Shown: positions 11,401-19,196, numbered from the stretch's first letter. The stretch: DNA of 64,000 nt from Spartobacteria bacterium UBA5019 (GCA_002396485.1 DGXZ01000057.1:8635-72634); one strand, 5' to 3'. Numbers and translations are program-made. The notes: generated by a model not told the origin, from the sequence alone.

Positions 11401-14400
11401 GAAAATGGGTGTGCCGGCTTTATTGAAGTAGAGCGTGCCGCCAAGGGTGGGATCGCCCATGCCATCCAGGGTGATGGTGTTTGTTAAAGTGCCGTTGGCT
11501 TGCGAGAGCTCTAACGCACCGTTTCCGGAAATGAAGACCGAAGCATTCGGGCCGAGATTGGACCCTAGGGCAATCTGCACCTGCCCGGCAGTGATGGTGA
11601 GGTTGCCTTGATAGTAGCCTTCACCCTGGAGAGATTGGGGCAGTGTGGTCGGGAGGGCATTCGCGGTGAAAACCAAAATGCCGGCACCGGTTTTGGTAAT
11701 GCCGCCGGGGCCGGTGATGCCGCTGTCGAGGGTAATGGTGTAGCCGTTGGTGTCGAAGATGCCGGTTTCCTCGAGGACGATGGCTTGACGGTAGGCATTG
11801 TTGTAGGCATTGTTGTAAGAAGTGGTGATGTTCCCCGTGGCGCGGAGGGTGCCGCCGGAGAAAACGAGCGTGGGTGTAATGGTGGTTTTGGTGAGGTCGC
11901 CAATGGTGCCGGCTGCGGCGAGAACGCCCTGTTCGATGGTAGTGGTGCCGTGGTGCTTAAGGCCGCCATTGAGAGTAACAAGGAGGGTGCCGGCGCCGGT
12001 TTTCACGATATTGCCGGCAGGGAGGGCCTCGCTCGCGGAGACAATATAGTCGTCGGTAAGGTTACCCGAGATGGCGATGGTCCGGTTGGCGGCGGCGTTG
12101 AAGGTGGCGGTGTTGACGCGGTTTTCGGTGCCGAGGTCGATATTGGTGAGCGCAAGGTTTCCGGAGGCGGCATTGAAGGAGCGGTCCCAGTTAATGGTGA
12201 GGTTGCTGGAAACGGTCTGCGTGGAGGCGGAATTGTTCGTGAGGTCGCCGCCGAGAGTGATGGTGTTGTTTGAGATCGTGTAGGCTTGGGCACCGGCGAG
12301 GAAGGTGATCGAGCCCGTGGTTTGGTTGGCGGCGGTGTCCACCGAGCGGTTCGTGGCATTGCCGAAGAGGATGTCCGCGCCGGAAGCGGGGACGGCGTTG
12401 GATTGCCAGTTTGTGCCGGTGGCCCAAGATCCGCTGGTGTTGCCGGTCCAAGTGGCGTTCACTCCAGCGGCACCGGAGAAGACAAGGTTGCCGGAAGTAT
12501 AGGAGAAATTGCCCACGAGGCCGGGGATGTTTGCGGAGGTGTAAGTGTAGTTGCCAGCGGTGGGGTCAAAATTGCTGGCGAGGGTGTAGGTGAAATTGCC
12601 GACGGGGGTGGAACCGCTCTCGAAGACGAAACGGATTTTGTTGCCTTTCTGGTTGGAGAAATTGCCGGTGTTGCCAAGGAAATCGGAGGTATTGTTGGCG
12701 GCGAGGGTGGAGAGGATGAAGCCGTTGTTGAAAGAAATGCCGTTGACGGTGAGGTTGGCCGTCTGGCTCAACCCGCCCGGACTGAGTCCACCGCCGGTGA
12801 ACGAAACGAGTCCATTGCCTAGGGAACTCGCGGCAAGCACGCCTCCGGCGAGGCTTGTGCCGCCGGTGTAGGTGTTGTTTCCCTGGAGCCAAAGGGTACC
12901 TGCTTCGCCCTTCGACAACCCGCCGGGACCGGAGAGGCCGCCGGTGATGGTGAGTTGGACCGGGGCGTTGTTGGAACCCACATTGAAAGCGGTGAAATTG
13001 CCGGCGAGGTTGCCGCTGAGGGTGGAGTTTTGGAGGGCAATATTGTTGGCGATGGCTGCGGAGGAATTGCCGGTGCCGAGGAATTGGATGGTGGCGGTGT
13101 TGCCGAAGGTCGAGATGGTGCCGTTCCCCGTGGCGTTGCCGCCATAGAAAACCAGGGAGGCACTGGTGTTGGCGGTTGAGGTGGAGAGGTTCAGGGAATT
13201 CGAGCCGAGGGCGAGGGTGGCGCCGGGGTTGAGGGTGATGGCCGGGGAGGTGTAGACGGTCGAGTTGTTCGAGGTGTAGGAGTAAACCTGTAGATCGATC
13301 TGGTTTGCGGTGGAGACGAGGACGGTGGCGGGCGAACCGGCGCCGCCGATCGTGAGGTTGTTGAAGACCGAGGTGGCGTTGCCGGTTTTGGCGAGTTCCA
13401 GTGTGCCGCTGTTGACGGCGAAAGATCCATTGTAGGTGCTCGCGGAGGAGCCGCCGAGCGTGAGGGAGGAGTTGCCCGCGACGGTGAAGGTGTAGTTCAC
13501 AGAATTGCTGCCGGTGGCGACAAGGGGACCGTTCAGCGCGATAGGGGCGTTGGCTGTGAAGGTGGTGCTGTTCGAAAAGGTGGTGTTGCCATTGAACGCT
13601 AGGGATCCTTGGCCGGTGACGGTGGCGTTACCGTTCAGGAAGAGGTTGTTCGAGAAGGTGTAGTTGCCTCCGCCTTGGGCGGCGAGGGTGCCGCCCGAGA
13701 AGGTGATATCGCCGCTTCCGGCCGCCCCGTTCGAGCCGAGGGCGAGCGTGCCGCTGGAAACCGCAACGCCGCCGGTGAAAGTGTTTCCCGATCCGGCGAG
13801 GGCAAGCGTGCCGGCGCCTGTCTGGGAAAAGCCGCCGCTGCCCGAGACATTGCCGGAGAGGAGGGTGGTGTTGCCGCCAGCGTTCGTGAGGAGGCCGCTG
13901 GTGGCGGTGTTTCCGGAGAGGGTGAGGTTTGCCGAGACGGCGGCGAGGGTGCCATTCGTGGTGAAGGCGAGGTCGTTCTGGATCGTTTGGGCGTAGGGAG
14001 AGGAATTGACGATGTTCGCGCCGACCGATGTGACATTGCCGAGGCCGGTGACATTTTGGGTGAAGCCGTTGAGGGTGATGGTGCCATTTTGGAGAACGAA
14101 TGGCTGGGCGCCATAGCGGAAGGAGATGGCAGCGGCGGTGCGGTTCCCCTCGGCATCGACGGTGGCGGTGGTGGAGTTGCCGAGAGTGCCGAGGAATTGG
14201 ATGGTGGAGTTGCCCGCCGGAATCTGGGTGGCTGCTGTGCCATTGTTCGAACTCCAGTTTGAGACAGTATCCCACGAGCCGTTTCCTCCCGTCCACACCG
14301 AGGCGGGGATGGGTGTGTCGGTGTCGGATTTGATCGTGAGGACCATGAAGGCGGGCTCGGTGGTGTTGGCGGTGAAGGTGAGGAGGTTGTTGCCGATGCG

Positions 14401-15918
14401 GTCGCCAAAGGGCGTGCCGTAGCCGGGCGTGAGGGCGTTGTTGAGGTTGAAGTTCCCGCCGACGAGGGCGGCGGAGTAGTAATTGTAACGGGGATTGTCC
14501 TTGGTGGTGCCGGTAGAGTCTGGCTGGGCGCCGCCGTAGAGGAGCGTGCCGTTGCTGGAGCCGGCGAGGCTTTGCGACCAGCCAACAGTGTAGATCGTCC
14601 CGTTGACTGGAACATACTGGACATCCTTCCCCTCGCCCGCGCCCCACCACACACTGCTCGAGAGGCTGCCGATTGGGCCATTGAGCGGGGTCGTCGTGCC
14701 ATTTCCGATGGTGAGGGTCGCGTTGACAGTGCTCCCGACAGTGCCAAAGGTGAGGCCCGCAAGGAGGTCGCCGACCACGCGGCCAAAGACATCGTTGACG
14801 ATGCCGGTGTTGTTTTGGGTGAAAGTGCCGGAAACTTGATAGGGCGGGTTGCTGCCGTAAATGCCTGTGGCGGCGATGAGGTCGGAGTATTTGAGTTGAA
14901 TGGTGTTGTACCCGACGCCAGTTAGGGAATTGCCGGCAGGGACAGGTGGCAGGGTGCCGTTGTAGGCGCCGAATGTCGTACCGGATTTCTGGGACGCCGT
15001 GAGTGTGACGGTGCCGTTCGTGGTAGCGTTTCCGCTGAACGAAGCGGTGTATTCGTAGATCTGTGCGGCGGTGTTTCGCTGGCCAAGTTGTTCGCCGACG
15101 CCGGCAAAGAAGCCACTGATGGTGGAGTTTTTTCCATGGAGGCTATCGAGGTAGGAGCTGAAATCGCCGTAGACCGTCTGGTTGTTGCTGCCCACTGTAT
15201 ATTGTGGGCTGATGATGCGAGTGAATTGTTGCTGGGGCGGAAGCAGGCTCGGCACAGGGAGCGAGGCATTGGCACTTATGGCCGAGCTAAGGGTGGCGTT
15301 GGCGAGGTAGTAGGCGGGCCGGGAAATTTGGTTGGCGTTTCCCGCACCGGTGGCATTGGCGGTGAGGTTGAAGGAAATCGAGGTGAAATCGATGTAGGAG
15401 AGGTCGGCCCAGACCTGGCCATTTTTGACGGTGGCCTCGATATACTGCCAGCGGGTGTTGTAGTTCGGGTCGGATTGCAGAAACGATGGAGGCGTGTAAC
15501 CCGGCTGGGATCCGGGATTGATGAGGCCGGAGGTGCCGAAATTCAGATAAACGCGGCCGGAGGGGAGGTTGTCGACAAGGATGCCAGGTGTGTTCGCGAA
15601 TTGGGCCGTGACGCCCTTGGCATTCGTGGTGGCATTAAAGCTCCCGAGGCCTTGGATTTGGGCAAGGGAGTAGGAATTGTTTGGTTGGCCGGAAAGGTAG
15701 GCTCTATTGCCGGTGAGAGTGTCAACGTAATGGCCACTGACGATATCACCGCCCATGAACTGGATAAAGATCTGGCTTGGATCGAGACCGGTCTGGTTGT
15801 CGAAAACAATCGGAACCGCGAGCGGGTTCACGGACTGCTGAGCCAGAGCGGGAGCGGATCCACAGGCGACCAGCAAAAGCGCGGCAACCAAGCAAAGAGT
15901 TGGATTTTTATTCATCAT
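2464..15918 (-). CDS. Giant autotransporter: GH64/thaumatin-like N-terminal domain, beta-strand repeat passenger, C-terminal barrel
   Basis: A 4484-residue type V secreted surface protein. Residues 1-26 are a signal peptide (cleavage likely after ALA26). Residues about 29-530 resemble the GH64 beta-1,3-glucanase/thaumatin-like fold: GRVYLNFG, DPNYNTRWQYIE and a C-terminal YGTPFGDR...NNLLTF. E161 and D177 are 16 residues apart, the same spacing I recall for the catalytic pair of Streptomyces LPHase. From W542 on come several modules opening with W-[TSV]-G-x-x-G-x-W-x(4-6)-N-W and dozens of autotransporter-associated beta-strand repeats (pattern G-x-L-x-K-x-G-x-G-T-L-x-L-x-G-x-N-T-Y-T-G). Residues about 4195-4484 form the barrel and end in phenylalanine (LNLSF). 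N-x-S/T sequons are extremely frequent. There are two adjacent start ATGs (MMNKN) and no clear ribosome binding site. Likely adhesin or glycan-active surface fibre; substrate unknown. Confidence 0.93.
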   Translation of the reverse strand: MMNKNPTLCLVAALLLVACGSAPALAQQSVNPLAVPIVFDNQTGLDPSQIFIQFMGGDIVSGHYVDTLTGNRAYLSGQPNNSYSLAQIQGLGSFNATTNAKGVTAQFANTPGILVDNLPSGRVYLNFGTSGLINPGSQPGYTPPSFLQSDPNYNTRWQYIEATVKNGQVWADLSYIDFTSISFNLTANATGAGNANQISRPAYYLANATLSSAISANASLPVPSLLPPQQQFTRIISPQYTVGSNNQTVYGDFSSYLDSLHGKNSTISGFFAGVGEQLGQRNTAAQIYEYTASFSGNATTNGTVTLTASQKSGTTFGAYNGTLPPVPAGNSLTGVGYNTIQLKYSDLIAATGIYGSNPPYQVSGTFTQNNTGIVNDVFGRVVGDLLAGLTFGTVGSTVNATLTIGNGTTTPLNGPIGSLSSSVWWGAGEGKDVQYVPVNGTIYTVGWSQSLAGSSNGTLLYGGAQPDSTGTTKDNPRYNYYSAALVGGNFNLNNALTPGYGTPFGDRIGNNLLTFTANTTEPAFMVLTIKSDTDTPIPASVWTGGNGSWDTVSNWSSNNGTAATQIPAGNSTIQFLGTLGNSTTATVDAEGNRTAAAISFRYGAQPFVLQNGTITLNGFTQNVTGLGNVTSVGANIVNSSPYAQTIQNDLAFTTNGTLAAVSANLTLSGNTATSGLLTNAGGNTTLLSGNVSGSGGFSQTGAGTLALAGSGNTFTGGVAVSSGTLALGSNGAAGSGDITFSGGTLAAQGGGNYTFSNNLFLNGNATVTGQGSLAFNGNTTFSNSTTFTANAPIALNGPLVATGSNSVNYTFTVAGNSSLTLGGSSASTYNGSFAVNSGTLELAKTGNATSVFNNLTIGGAGSPATVLVSTANQIDLQVYSYTSNNSTVYTSPAITLNPGATLALGSNSLNLSTSTANTSASLVFYGGNATGNGTISTFGNTATIQFLGTGNSSAAIANNIALQNSTLSGNLAGNFTAFNVGSNNAPVQLTITGGLSGPGGLSKGEAGTLWLQGNNTYTGGTSLAGGVLAASSLGNGLVSFTGGGLSPGGLSQTANLTVNGISFNNGFILSTLAANNTSDFLGNTGNFSNQKGNKIRFVFESGSTPVGNFTYTLASNFDPTAGNYTYTSANIPGLVGNFSYTSGNLVFSGAAGVNATWTGNTSGSWATGTNWQSNAVPASGADILFGNATNRSVDTAANQTTGSITFLAGAQAYTISNNTITLGGDLTNNSASTQTVSSNLTINWDRSFNAASGNLALTNIDLGTENRVNTATFNAAANRTIAISGNLTDDYIVSASEALPAGNIVKTGAGTLLVTLNGGLKHHGTTTIEQGVLAAAGTIGDLTKTTITPTLVFSGGTLRATGNITTSYNNAYNNAYRQAIVLEETGIFDTNGYTITLDSGITGPGGITKTGAGILVFTANALPTTLPQSLQGEGYYQGNLTITAGQVQIALGSNLGPNASVFISGNGALELSQANGTLTNTITLDGMGDPTLGGTLYFNKAGTPIFSGAIQILGNSTIAAMASTPTFTGNVSTANNAILYTNVLDGGTLSLQGAVSGTGGLGTSSTHNGTLSLGNATNTYTGATLLNSGTLLVQTASNLPSGPGGQMVIGNNATLALTISSATETFDWSRNLLISGSGYGQSSGAIYNSSGANNFSGNTTLTGNTTLYIDGGSLEFAGPVSLGTNSLTVSGTGGLPYIPLTISGNLSGSGNIALGAGQQLALSGDNSGYNGTFSFNGTTVLQVSGNNGLGLASQNFTDSSTTLQIFGGITLNNTITTNGNIVNLSGDNFLPQLLSTGAQTIYSQSGTIHIGGNFSNTGSVLTTGTTGFNGTVATMGSSFEIQSLQIQGGYFSPGGAGLAQNLALQQAGWGGGTLVLDLASGNLSDTISLPFPLGGMTTGIFFNDDFGDQGFVGNQTYTIFRANSGQQNNMPTSYTSNIPGLVGNFSNSAKDILFTTGAAPAAAIWSGNQTGEWNTGANWLSGSQPAAGAAITFAGNKNTSVDTVGNHSTGTITFAPGAASFTISNNTLTVGGRITNNSGVTQTITSNLTYLATGKSILAQSGDLVLGNIALAPITPQNLSLTFNGSSNTTVTGAITQNSNGTASIVKTGSGTLTLSGNSTYTGATTVDSGTLLVTGALGSTPVTISSAAALGGGGSIGGNITFTTGSNFVFSNSSLSLTGPETTLSFGNFSVSNVLGLPSASGNQTFALFTSNTPLNTPNAYISTANLQNLGVANKYTLSDGRFAYFGGTNATAGVDKLESLFLYITSGSTPPDPSSLYWVGSNGTSWLAADNWSATANATLGNTTLATNGTQSVTFASTGANATTTAASLLNSNATITGLTVTTSEPVSIGGTGILTISGNLATAIAVESTAGNVSITAPLVLAGNATTISVNGTSPTVTIDTIGGSNGLVKSGTGTLTLNGTSTYTGGTTISGGTLAISSGSITGNITNNATLAFNQSVNGTFSGNISGTGSVAKNGSATLTLNGTNTHSGNTIVNSGTLASGNLTNSTLVLQTGAAYSPGAVNTIDTISVGGITLNGGDLLYNLGNATSDRINASGSATVNGPVVFDFSNLGYAAGNFTVLTGNGVSSLNTANLHYNAVGNFTVSGNFVVSGNNLLFQTVAPPPGTDYTWTGGAGNGSWTTATNWVNPPVPGAIVHFAGANQTAVDTVTYQSVGGVVFNTGASQFIISNNTITLAGNVENDSTNTQTINSTITLAKNALFAADSGDLAFGGAISFGSNSTFLTIGGGNSTAITGNISGNGSLLKRGTGNLTLSGINTFTGNTSINGGNLIVQGGSALSDTGTVTLNSANATFTIAASETIGSLQGGGATAIAAAQTLTIAEFGNATYSGAITGTGSLAKTANGTLTLAGNNSYMGGTTVSAGTLATQGNERISDSSSLSVASGATFQLGGNETLGSIAGAGAINLQSNTLTAGGDNSSTTFSGNIAGGGAFAKAGTGNLTLSGNNTYAGPTTVTAGTLVVTGTLGSTPVTIGNAATLGGNGTLGGNLTLAAGSNLVFNPASSLAVNGSSVSFGNFSLSNLTGFNGSSSAPGNFTVLGGAAKVNATNLNNYGASNAQTFGGNEVYFYTGEGAQKLNLAVLAAVSDIYWVGSNGTDWFAANNWSNNSSATVGDATFGPSTGDIHFASSGVNATTLANINLSQNATVRNFIVSTNQTVGVGGNGALTLNGSAGTGMHLTSTAGNVTFTVPIVVSGGSDIQIDGGTLEVASLNGTAVHIGTAAGTSFSYNASSNLTFDGTITGAGAFAKRGNGTLTLTGNNTYTGGTTISAGTLAGNSDSLQGNIANTAALVFNQSANGTYSGILSGSGSLTKNGAATLTLAGANANSGTTLVNSGTLATQGDERLGNSSALTVASGALFQLGGNETLGSIAGAGAIDLQSNRLTAGGDNTSAAFSGNITGGGSLTKSGNGTLSLNGTNSLGSGLSIRGGTLAITSGTTTANGVVSVDNLTSANATLSLGGSAVLNLAGASSVTIGEGLGDSGVLLVSGNATLLIGSNMSVGSNQATGSATQTGGNITAPALALGGSNGGTGSYTLGGGNLSLGNLTLASTGSSFTFNGGTLLATANFTATAPNGGTTSINSSGGTINTGAFHVNWQPTLSGNGSLTKQGTGTLTLLGNNTRTGTTVISAGTLAFNSATAQALAATISGAGALRQSGSGSLVLSGNNTYTGGTTLAAGSIQALHAKALGNGALTLSSGTLVLGNATSRISLTGITDLTWSNSNAVVSLASGGNISASGNFINGGNSGNRTFDLGSGKYLQKGNNTLVSFGNTTFSASDFLASFSANHSHNGTFQIAGNTLIYTLNNGTATGNIIDNWAGPDTPTWVDFSVNGANGTVYSVVPTGRTENTIDGLIFTNSGNLVIQQNTTLNVTGGILNVVNGTSLVTGGTLATLGNFSKTGAGELDVQNAVTVGAAASINAGLLSVNGQLSANSVVVNTAGTLGGNGTVIAPGGMTIAGTLSPGNSPGVITIISNPVWTSTATTLLEIASPSSYDRIVISGTAQLGGTLSIVNFGGNDSLAYGQQYPFLSATGGINGEFDAITAPATFRGRFLNQGTTGTIVIAPDTYTRVATTSNQRRVAQALDSFILAKSGDRETVSIALDLQIASQYPAAFDQIAPGFYESLPDLVIEQAYNQTQLLNQRMSSVRFGAQGFQYVGIPEQPIKNDRDGKSTAAPKSLSPIIEAPGLTNWNSWVMATGEFSNARGTSAPNYRNSAGGFLVGADYRLSENFSSGLFAGYQFNYAKYNGGGSNRGNSALFGLYGTYKNEDGYYADTVIGGGYTGFQTRRPIKFSTINRTARANPGTGQFNAGINLGKDWTIDKFIVGPLLGLQYTYAGTSAFTEQGADSLDLAVGSQNTSSLRSSLGGRVAYLWDVTKGVTLIPEVRAQWMHEFLNNAATISSSLDGGSGPSFGYGTSGPYRDSIFGGVGMSTKFGERWTASLFYNINFGNIDFTNNIISADLNLSF
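5666..5810. repeat. Direct repeat copy 1 inside the autotransporter gene
   Basis: This 145-base segment recurs at 7076-7220, exactly 1410 bases (470 codons) away, with 17 mismatches by eye (about 88% identity). It encodes a segment around QLGGNETLGSIAGAGAI. It suggests a fairly recent in-frame internal duplication of passenger repeats. Confidence 0.85.
7076..7220. repeat. Direct repeat copy 2 inside the autotransporter gene
   Basis: Second copy of the segment at 5666-5810, 1410 bases away and in frame. The central 30 bases (7161-7190) are identical to 5751-5780. Confidence 0.85.
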
Positions 15919-16346
15919 AAAATGGCGAATGGAGCTTCAGACGGACTTTTCTGGAAAATGCGCGGTATGAAACTCTTTTTTCTACCATGTGAACAAGATT
16001 TTTTGATGAAACACTCGCAGGCGCATGACAAAAAGCGGAGATTCAAGCGACCGCTTGCCAGAAGTCTTCGAAACGAGCTGAGAACAACGCAAGGCGAGGA
16101 TGGCGTTGGCTCCGCGGAGGTTCCTGAACGTGCTCGAGCGCTTGAGTCGCTGACAAGACGGAAGTCGGTGCGGACACGGGCGAGGCGCCATGCTCCCTTG
16201 GCTTGTAGGCCTCACACGCTTTCCTTGCACATCAGGGTTTGTAATTTTCGTCACGACAAAAGCCGTTCGATGAAGTTGGAGGCGAAAAACGGAGTCTGAC
16301 TCTCGACAGACTCCGTGTTCGCAAACGTAGCCTTGAAGGCGGGTCG
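15919..16346. other. Intergenic region between autotransporter start and ilvB end
   Basis: About 430 bases. The autotransporter-proximal half (15919-16020) is AT-rich on the reverse strand and should hold its promoter, but no clear -35/-10 pair stands out. The ilvB-proximal part holds the terminator at 16284-16316. The middle (about 16020-16280) has no convincing coding potential on either strand and no recognised RNA. Confidence 0.5.
16284..16316 (-). terminator. Rho-independent terminator of ilvB
   Basis: A perfect 10-base stem (16289-16298 with 16307-16316, ACGGAGTCTG/CAGACTCCGT) and 8-base loop. On the reverse strand it is followed by five T (16284-16288). It lies about 30 bases past the ilvB stop. 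Confidence 0.9.
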
Positions 16347-18122
16347 TTATTCGGTGATGATTTCTTTATAGGACTTGCCGGATGGTATCATTGGCAAGAC
16401 ATGCTCGGTGTAAGGGGTCATGACATCGAGCAGATAGACTTCCTTCGAATCCAGCATGCGCTTCATGGCGGCAGGAAGGTCTTTTTTATGGATCACCCGC
16501 TCGCATGTCACGCCGAAGCCTTTGGCAATATCGACGTAGTCGGGATAAATGCGCTGCAGATCGCGCGGGTCGCCGAGGAAAGTATGGCCGCGATTGCCAC
16601 CATGGAAGCGGTCCTCCCATTGCACGACCATGCCGAGATGCTGGTTGTTCAAGATGATTGCTTTTGCCGCGATGCCCTCGATGTGCGCTGTGGCGAGCTC
16701 TTGAACATTCATGAGGAATGAACCGTCGCCATCGATGTCGATAACTTGCTTGTGCGGCATTCCGACCTTGGCTCCCATGGCGGATGGGTAGCCGAAGCCC
16801 ATGGATCCGAGACCGGCAGACGTCACGAGACGACGGGGAGCGTTGAAATCGTAGAATTGGGCAGCCCACATCTGGTGCTGGCCGACGCCGGTGGTGATGA
16901 TGGCCTCGCCTTTTGTCATCTCGCAGAGGAGTTGAATGACATACTGCGGTTGGATGACATCCTCGGTGTCCTTGAACGAGAGCGGGTGCTTGGTCTTCCA
17001 CGCGTCGATTTGTTTATACCAATCCGGATAGCGGGAGAAATTCTTCGTCGTGCGTTTGTAGCCGGCTTGATCGAGCAGCTTGTTGAGGCGCGTCAGGGCG
17101 TATTTGAGATCGCTGAGAATCGGCAGGCAGACGGTTTTGTTTTTGTTGATCTCGGAGTTGTCGATGTCGATGTGGACGATTTTGCCGTGTTCGCAGAATT
17201 TCTCCACCTTGCCGGTGACGCGGTCATCAAAGCGCACGCCGATGGCGAGTAGGAGGTCGGCTTCGTTGACGGCATTGTTCGCATAAACGGTGCCGTGCAT
17301 GCCGAGCCATTTGAGAGAAAGCGTGTGAGTTTCGGGAAATCCACCGATGCCCATGAGGGTAGTGGCGACAGGGATCTGTGTGCGCTCGGCGAACTCGAGC
17401 AATTCGGCCGAGGCCTCGCCAGAAATCACGCCGCCGCCGCAATAAATCATGGGAGCCTTCGCCTCGCCAAGCATTCCGATGAGTTCATTCAATGCGACAT
17501 CATCCGCTTTGCGCTCGGGCTTGTAGCCGCGCAGATTCACGGTTTTTGGAAAAATCGGCTGTGTGGTGAGGTTCTGGATGTTCTTCGGAATGTCGATGAG
17601 AACAGGTCCGGGACGGCCAGTGGAGGCGATGTGGAAGGCCTCTTTGACGATGCGGGGAAGCTCATTCACATCCCACACCAGGTAGCTGTGCTTCACCATC
17701 GGAAGTGTCATTCCAAAAACATCTGTCTCTTGGAAAGCTCCGCGTCCGATCATCTCCTGAGGAACCTGACCGGTGATGGCAACCAAAGGAATCGAGTCCA
17801 TGAAGGCGTCTGCGATGCCGGTGACAAGGTTCGTAGCTCCGGGACCGGAAGTCGCCATGCAGACTCCGACTTTGCCGGTGACACGGGCGTAGCCCTCGGC
17901 GGCGAAAACCCCGCCCTGCTCATGGCGGGGAAGGATGGTGCGGATTTTTTTTGTTTTGGTGAGGGCTTGGTGAATCGGCATCGAGCAGCCACCGGGATAG
18001 GCGAAAACAACCTCAACGCCCTCGCGCTCGAGGCACTCAACGAGAATCTCCGCACCATTCATGACTTTGCCCCGCTCGGGCGTAGCGGTGGATTTCGTGG
18101 CGGCGGATTTTTTTGTCTTCAT
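16347..18122 (-). CDS. ilvB: Acetolactate synthase large (catalytic) subunit
   Basis: Condenses two pyruvates, or pyruvate and 2-oxobutyrate, in a ThDP-dependent first common step of branched-chain amino acid synthesis. The 591-residue length is normal. Seen in order: the ThDP-activating glutamate region ([17 protein letters not shown]), the SGPGATN loop, an FAD/central domain, and the C-terminal ThDP/Mg motif [15 protein letters not shown] followed by [11 protein letters not shown]. The first 20 or so residues are a basic, low-complexity extension ([19 protein letters not shown]). The regulatory subunit ilvN and ilvC are not adjacent, so regulation must come from elsewhere. The gene lies 84 bases downstream of the SahR-like regulator on the same strand and has its own strong terminator. 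Confidence 0.96.
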   Translation of the reverse strand: MKTKKSAATKSTATPERGKVMNGAEILVECLEREGVEVVFAYPGGCSMPIHQALTKTKKIRTILPRHEQGGVFAAEGYARVTGKVGVCMATSGPGATNLVTGIADAFMDSIPLVAITGQVPQEMIGRGAFQETDVFGMTLPMVKHSYLVWDVNELPRIVKEAFHIASTGRPGPVLIDIPKNIQNLTTQPIFPKTVNLRGYKPERKADDVALNELIGMLGEAKAPMIYCGGGVISGEASAELLEFAERTQIPVATTLMGIGGFPETHTLSLKWLGMHGTVYANNAVNEADLLLAIGVRFDDRVTGKVEKFCEHGKIVHIDIDNSEINKNKTVCLPILSDLKYALTRLNKLLDQAGYKRTTKNFSRYPDWYKQIDAWKTKHPLSFKDTEDVIQPQYVIQLLCEMTKGEAIITTGVGQHQMWAAQFYDFNAPRRLVTSAGLGSMGFGYPSAMGAKVGMPHKQVIDIDGDGSFLMNVQELATAHIEGIAAKAIILNNQHLGMVVQWEDRFHGGNRGHTFLGDPRDLQRIYPDYVDIAKGFGVTCERVIHKKDLPAAMKRMLDSKEVYLLDVMTPYTEHVLPMIPSGKSYKEIITE

Positions 18123-18206
18123 AATTTGGAAAAAAGGGTGGTTTAGAGTAAGCGGCGTCTTGAGGGGTTGGCGAGTATAAAAACGGCAACGAACGAGATC
18201 TCGCGC

Positions 18207-19127
18207 TCATTTCATGCCCGTTGCGAGCACAGTCTGAAAAAACGGCGCATCGGCCTCACGCGAGACGATAGAGGATTCGATTTTGGAGAACCCCGCCTTT
18301 TTCATCATGCGGTGAAGTTCGATTTCGGAAAATCCCAGCCAGACATGCCCGTAAAGCTCGCGGGCCTGTTCGTGAGTATGGCTCAGCAAATCGAGAATCA
18401 TCACACGCCCGCCAGGTCTGAGAATCCGCTGGGCCGCATTCAATGCTCGCTGCGGGACGGCTGCATGATGCAAAGCCTGGCTGAAAAGAGCCACATCGAC
18501 AGAGTTTGCATCGATCGGAGGATCTTCGATGTCACCGAGCCGGTATTCGAGATTGGAAAACCCGTGCTCCTTCGCAAGAGCGGAACCGAATTCGACCATC
18601 TTCTCGGAGTTATCAATGGCGATGACCTTCTTCGAGGTCCGGGCCAGCAGTTGCGAGAGTGTCCCCTCGCCTGCCCCGAGGTCCGCGATGACCATGGGCG
18701 GCAGTAGGCGCAGAAGCCCGTGCGAGAGCGCCTCCCACGAGCGGCCGGGCACGTAGGCGCGGCCAAATTTTCCCGCCAGTTTGTTGAAATACTCGGCTGC
18801 TCGGTCCTTGCGTTTTTTGAGTGTGAACACGAGGTGCGCCTTGTCGGCAGTGGCCTCCTGCAGCTCCGCCCGTGCCGCCTCGAGAACAGCCAAAGTAGCC
18901 TCACCGGGATCCTCCCCAACCGAGTAAAATATGTTTTTTCCCACCCGACGGTCTTTCACCAATTCCTCGCGTTTCAGTTGCGCCAGACTGGTCGAAATGC
19001 GCGACTGCGCGAGACCAAGTATCTCCTGCAACTCGGCGACCGTGAGCTCCTCTTCCATCAAAAGCAGCAGCAGGCGCAAGCGGATCGGATCCGACAAAAC
19101 ACGGAGAGATTTCAGGATTGACGCCAT
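18207..19127 (-). CDS. ArsR-family regulator fused to SAM-methyltransferase-like domain (SahR-like)
   Basis: Residues about 1-90 are an ArsR winged helix (LRVLSDPIRLRLLLLL, then AELQEILGLAQSRISTSLAQLKRE as recognition helix). Residues about 130-306 are a class I methyltransferase fold with motif I VIADLGAGEGTLSQLL and an LRPGGRVMILDLL strand. I start at ATG 19127 (MASILKSLRVLSDP); a 19-residue upstream extension does not look like ArsR sequence. The gene is divergent from metK and near ahcY. The same architecture is known in SahR, a proteobacterial repressor of SAM-cycle genes that senses S-adenosylhomocysteine through its methyltransferase-like domain. By context this is probably the functional counterpart; whether the C-terminal domain also methylates anything is unknown. 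An 18-base palindrome abuts its start. Confidence 0.88.
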   Translation of the reverse strand: MASILKSLRVLSDPIRLRLLLLLMEEELTVAELQEILGLAQSRISTSLAQLKREELVKDRRVGKNIFYSVGEDPGEATLAVLEAARAELQEATADKAHLVFTLKKRKDRAAEYFNKLAGKFGRAYVPGRSWEALSHGLLRLLPPMVIADLGAGEGTLSQLLARTSKKVIAIDNSEKMVEFGSALAKEHGFSNLEYRLGDIEDPPIDANSVDVALFSQALHHAAVPQRALNAAQRILRPGGRVMILDLLSHTHEQARELYGHVWLGFSEIELHRMMKKAGFSKIESSIVSREADAPFFQTVLATGMK

Positions 19128-19128
19128 T

Positions 19129-19146
19129 GAACATATCAATATATTC
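19129..19146. promoter_or_regulatory. Candidate SahR-type operator
   Basis: GAACATATCAATATATTC is an imperfect palindrome with 14 of 18 positions symmetric and half-site GAA(C/T)ATAT. It lies directly before the regulator start and 50 bases upstream of the metK ATG, inside the only divergent intergenic space. It could control both genes. Assignment to the regulator is inference. Confidence 0.6.
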
Positions 19147-19196
19147 GGATGCGTAGATGCGTAAAGCTTAACCTCAACCCACACTCAATAAATCCT

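Noticed and set aside
2434..15275. Many long open frames on the forward strand and other reverse frames across the autotransporter gene (for example 3400-4092, 10174-11229, 11608-12273)
   Set aside because: They are shadows of a GC-rich, repeat-coding gene; their products are low-complexity (G/E/A/V- or P/S/R-rich) without domains.
2464..15918. CRISPR or satellite array in the repetitive region
   Set aside because: The repeats are in frame, diverged and encode beta-strand repeats; there are no uniform repeats with unique spacers.
15830..15918. Lipoprotein reading of the autotransporter N terminus (LVAC at residues 16-19)
   Set aside because: A better signal peptidase I site follows (ALA26), and autotransporters with C-terminal barrels are not expected to be lipidated at the N terminus.
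19128..19196. SAM riboswitch before metK
   Set aside because: The leader is under 70 bases and shows no SAM aptamer elements; the palindrome and divergent regulator explain control better.
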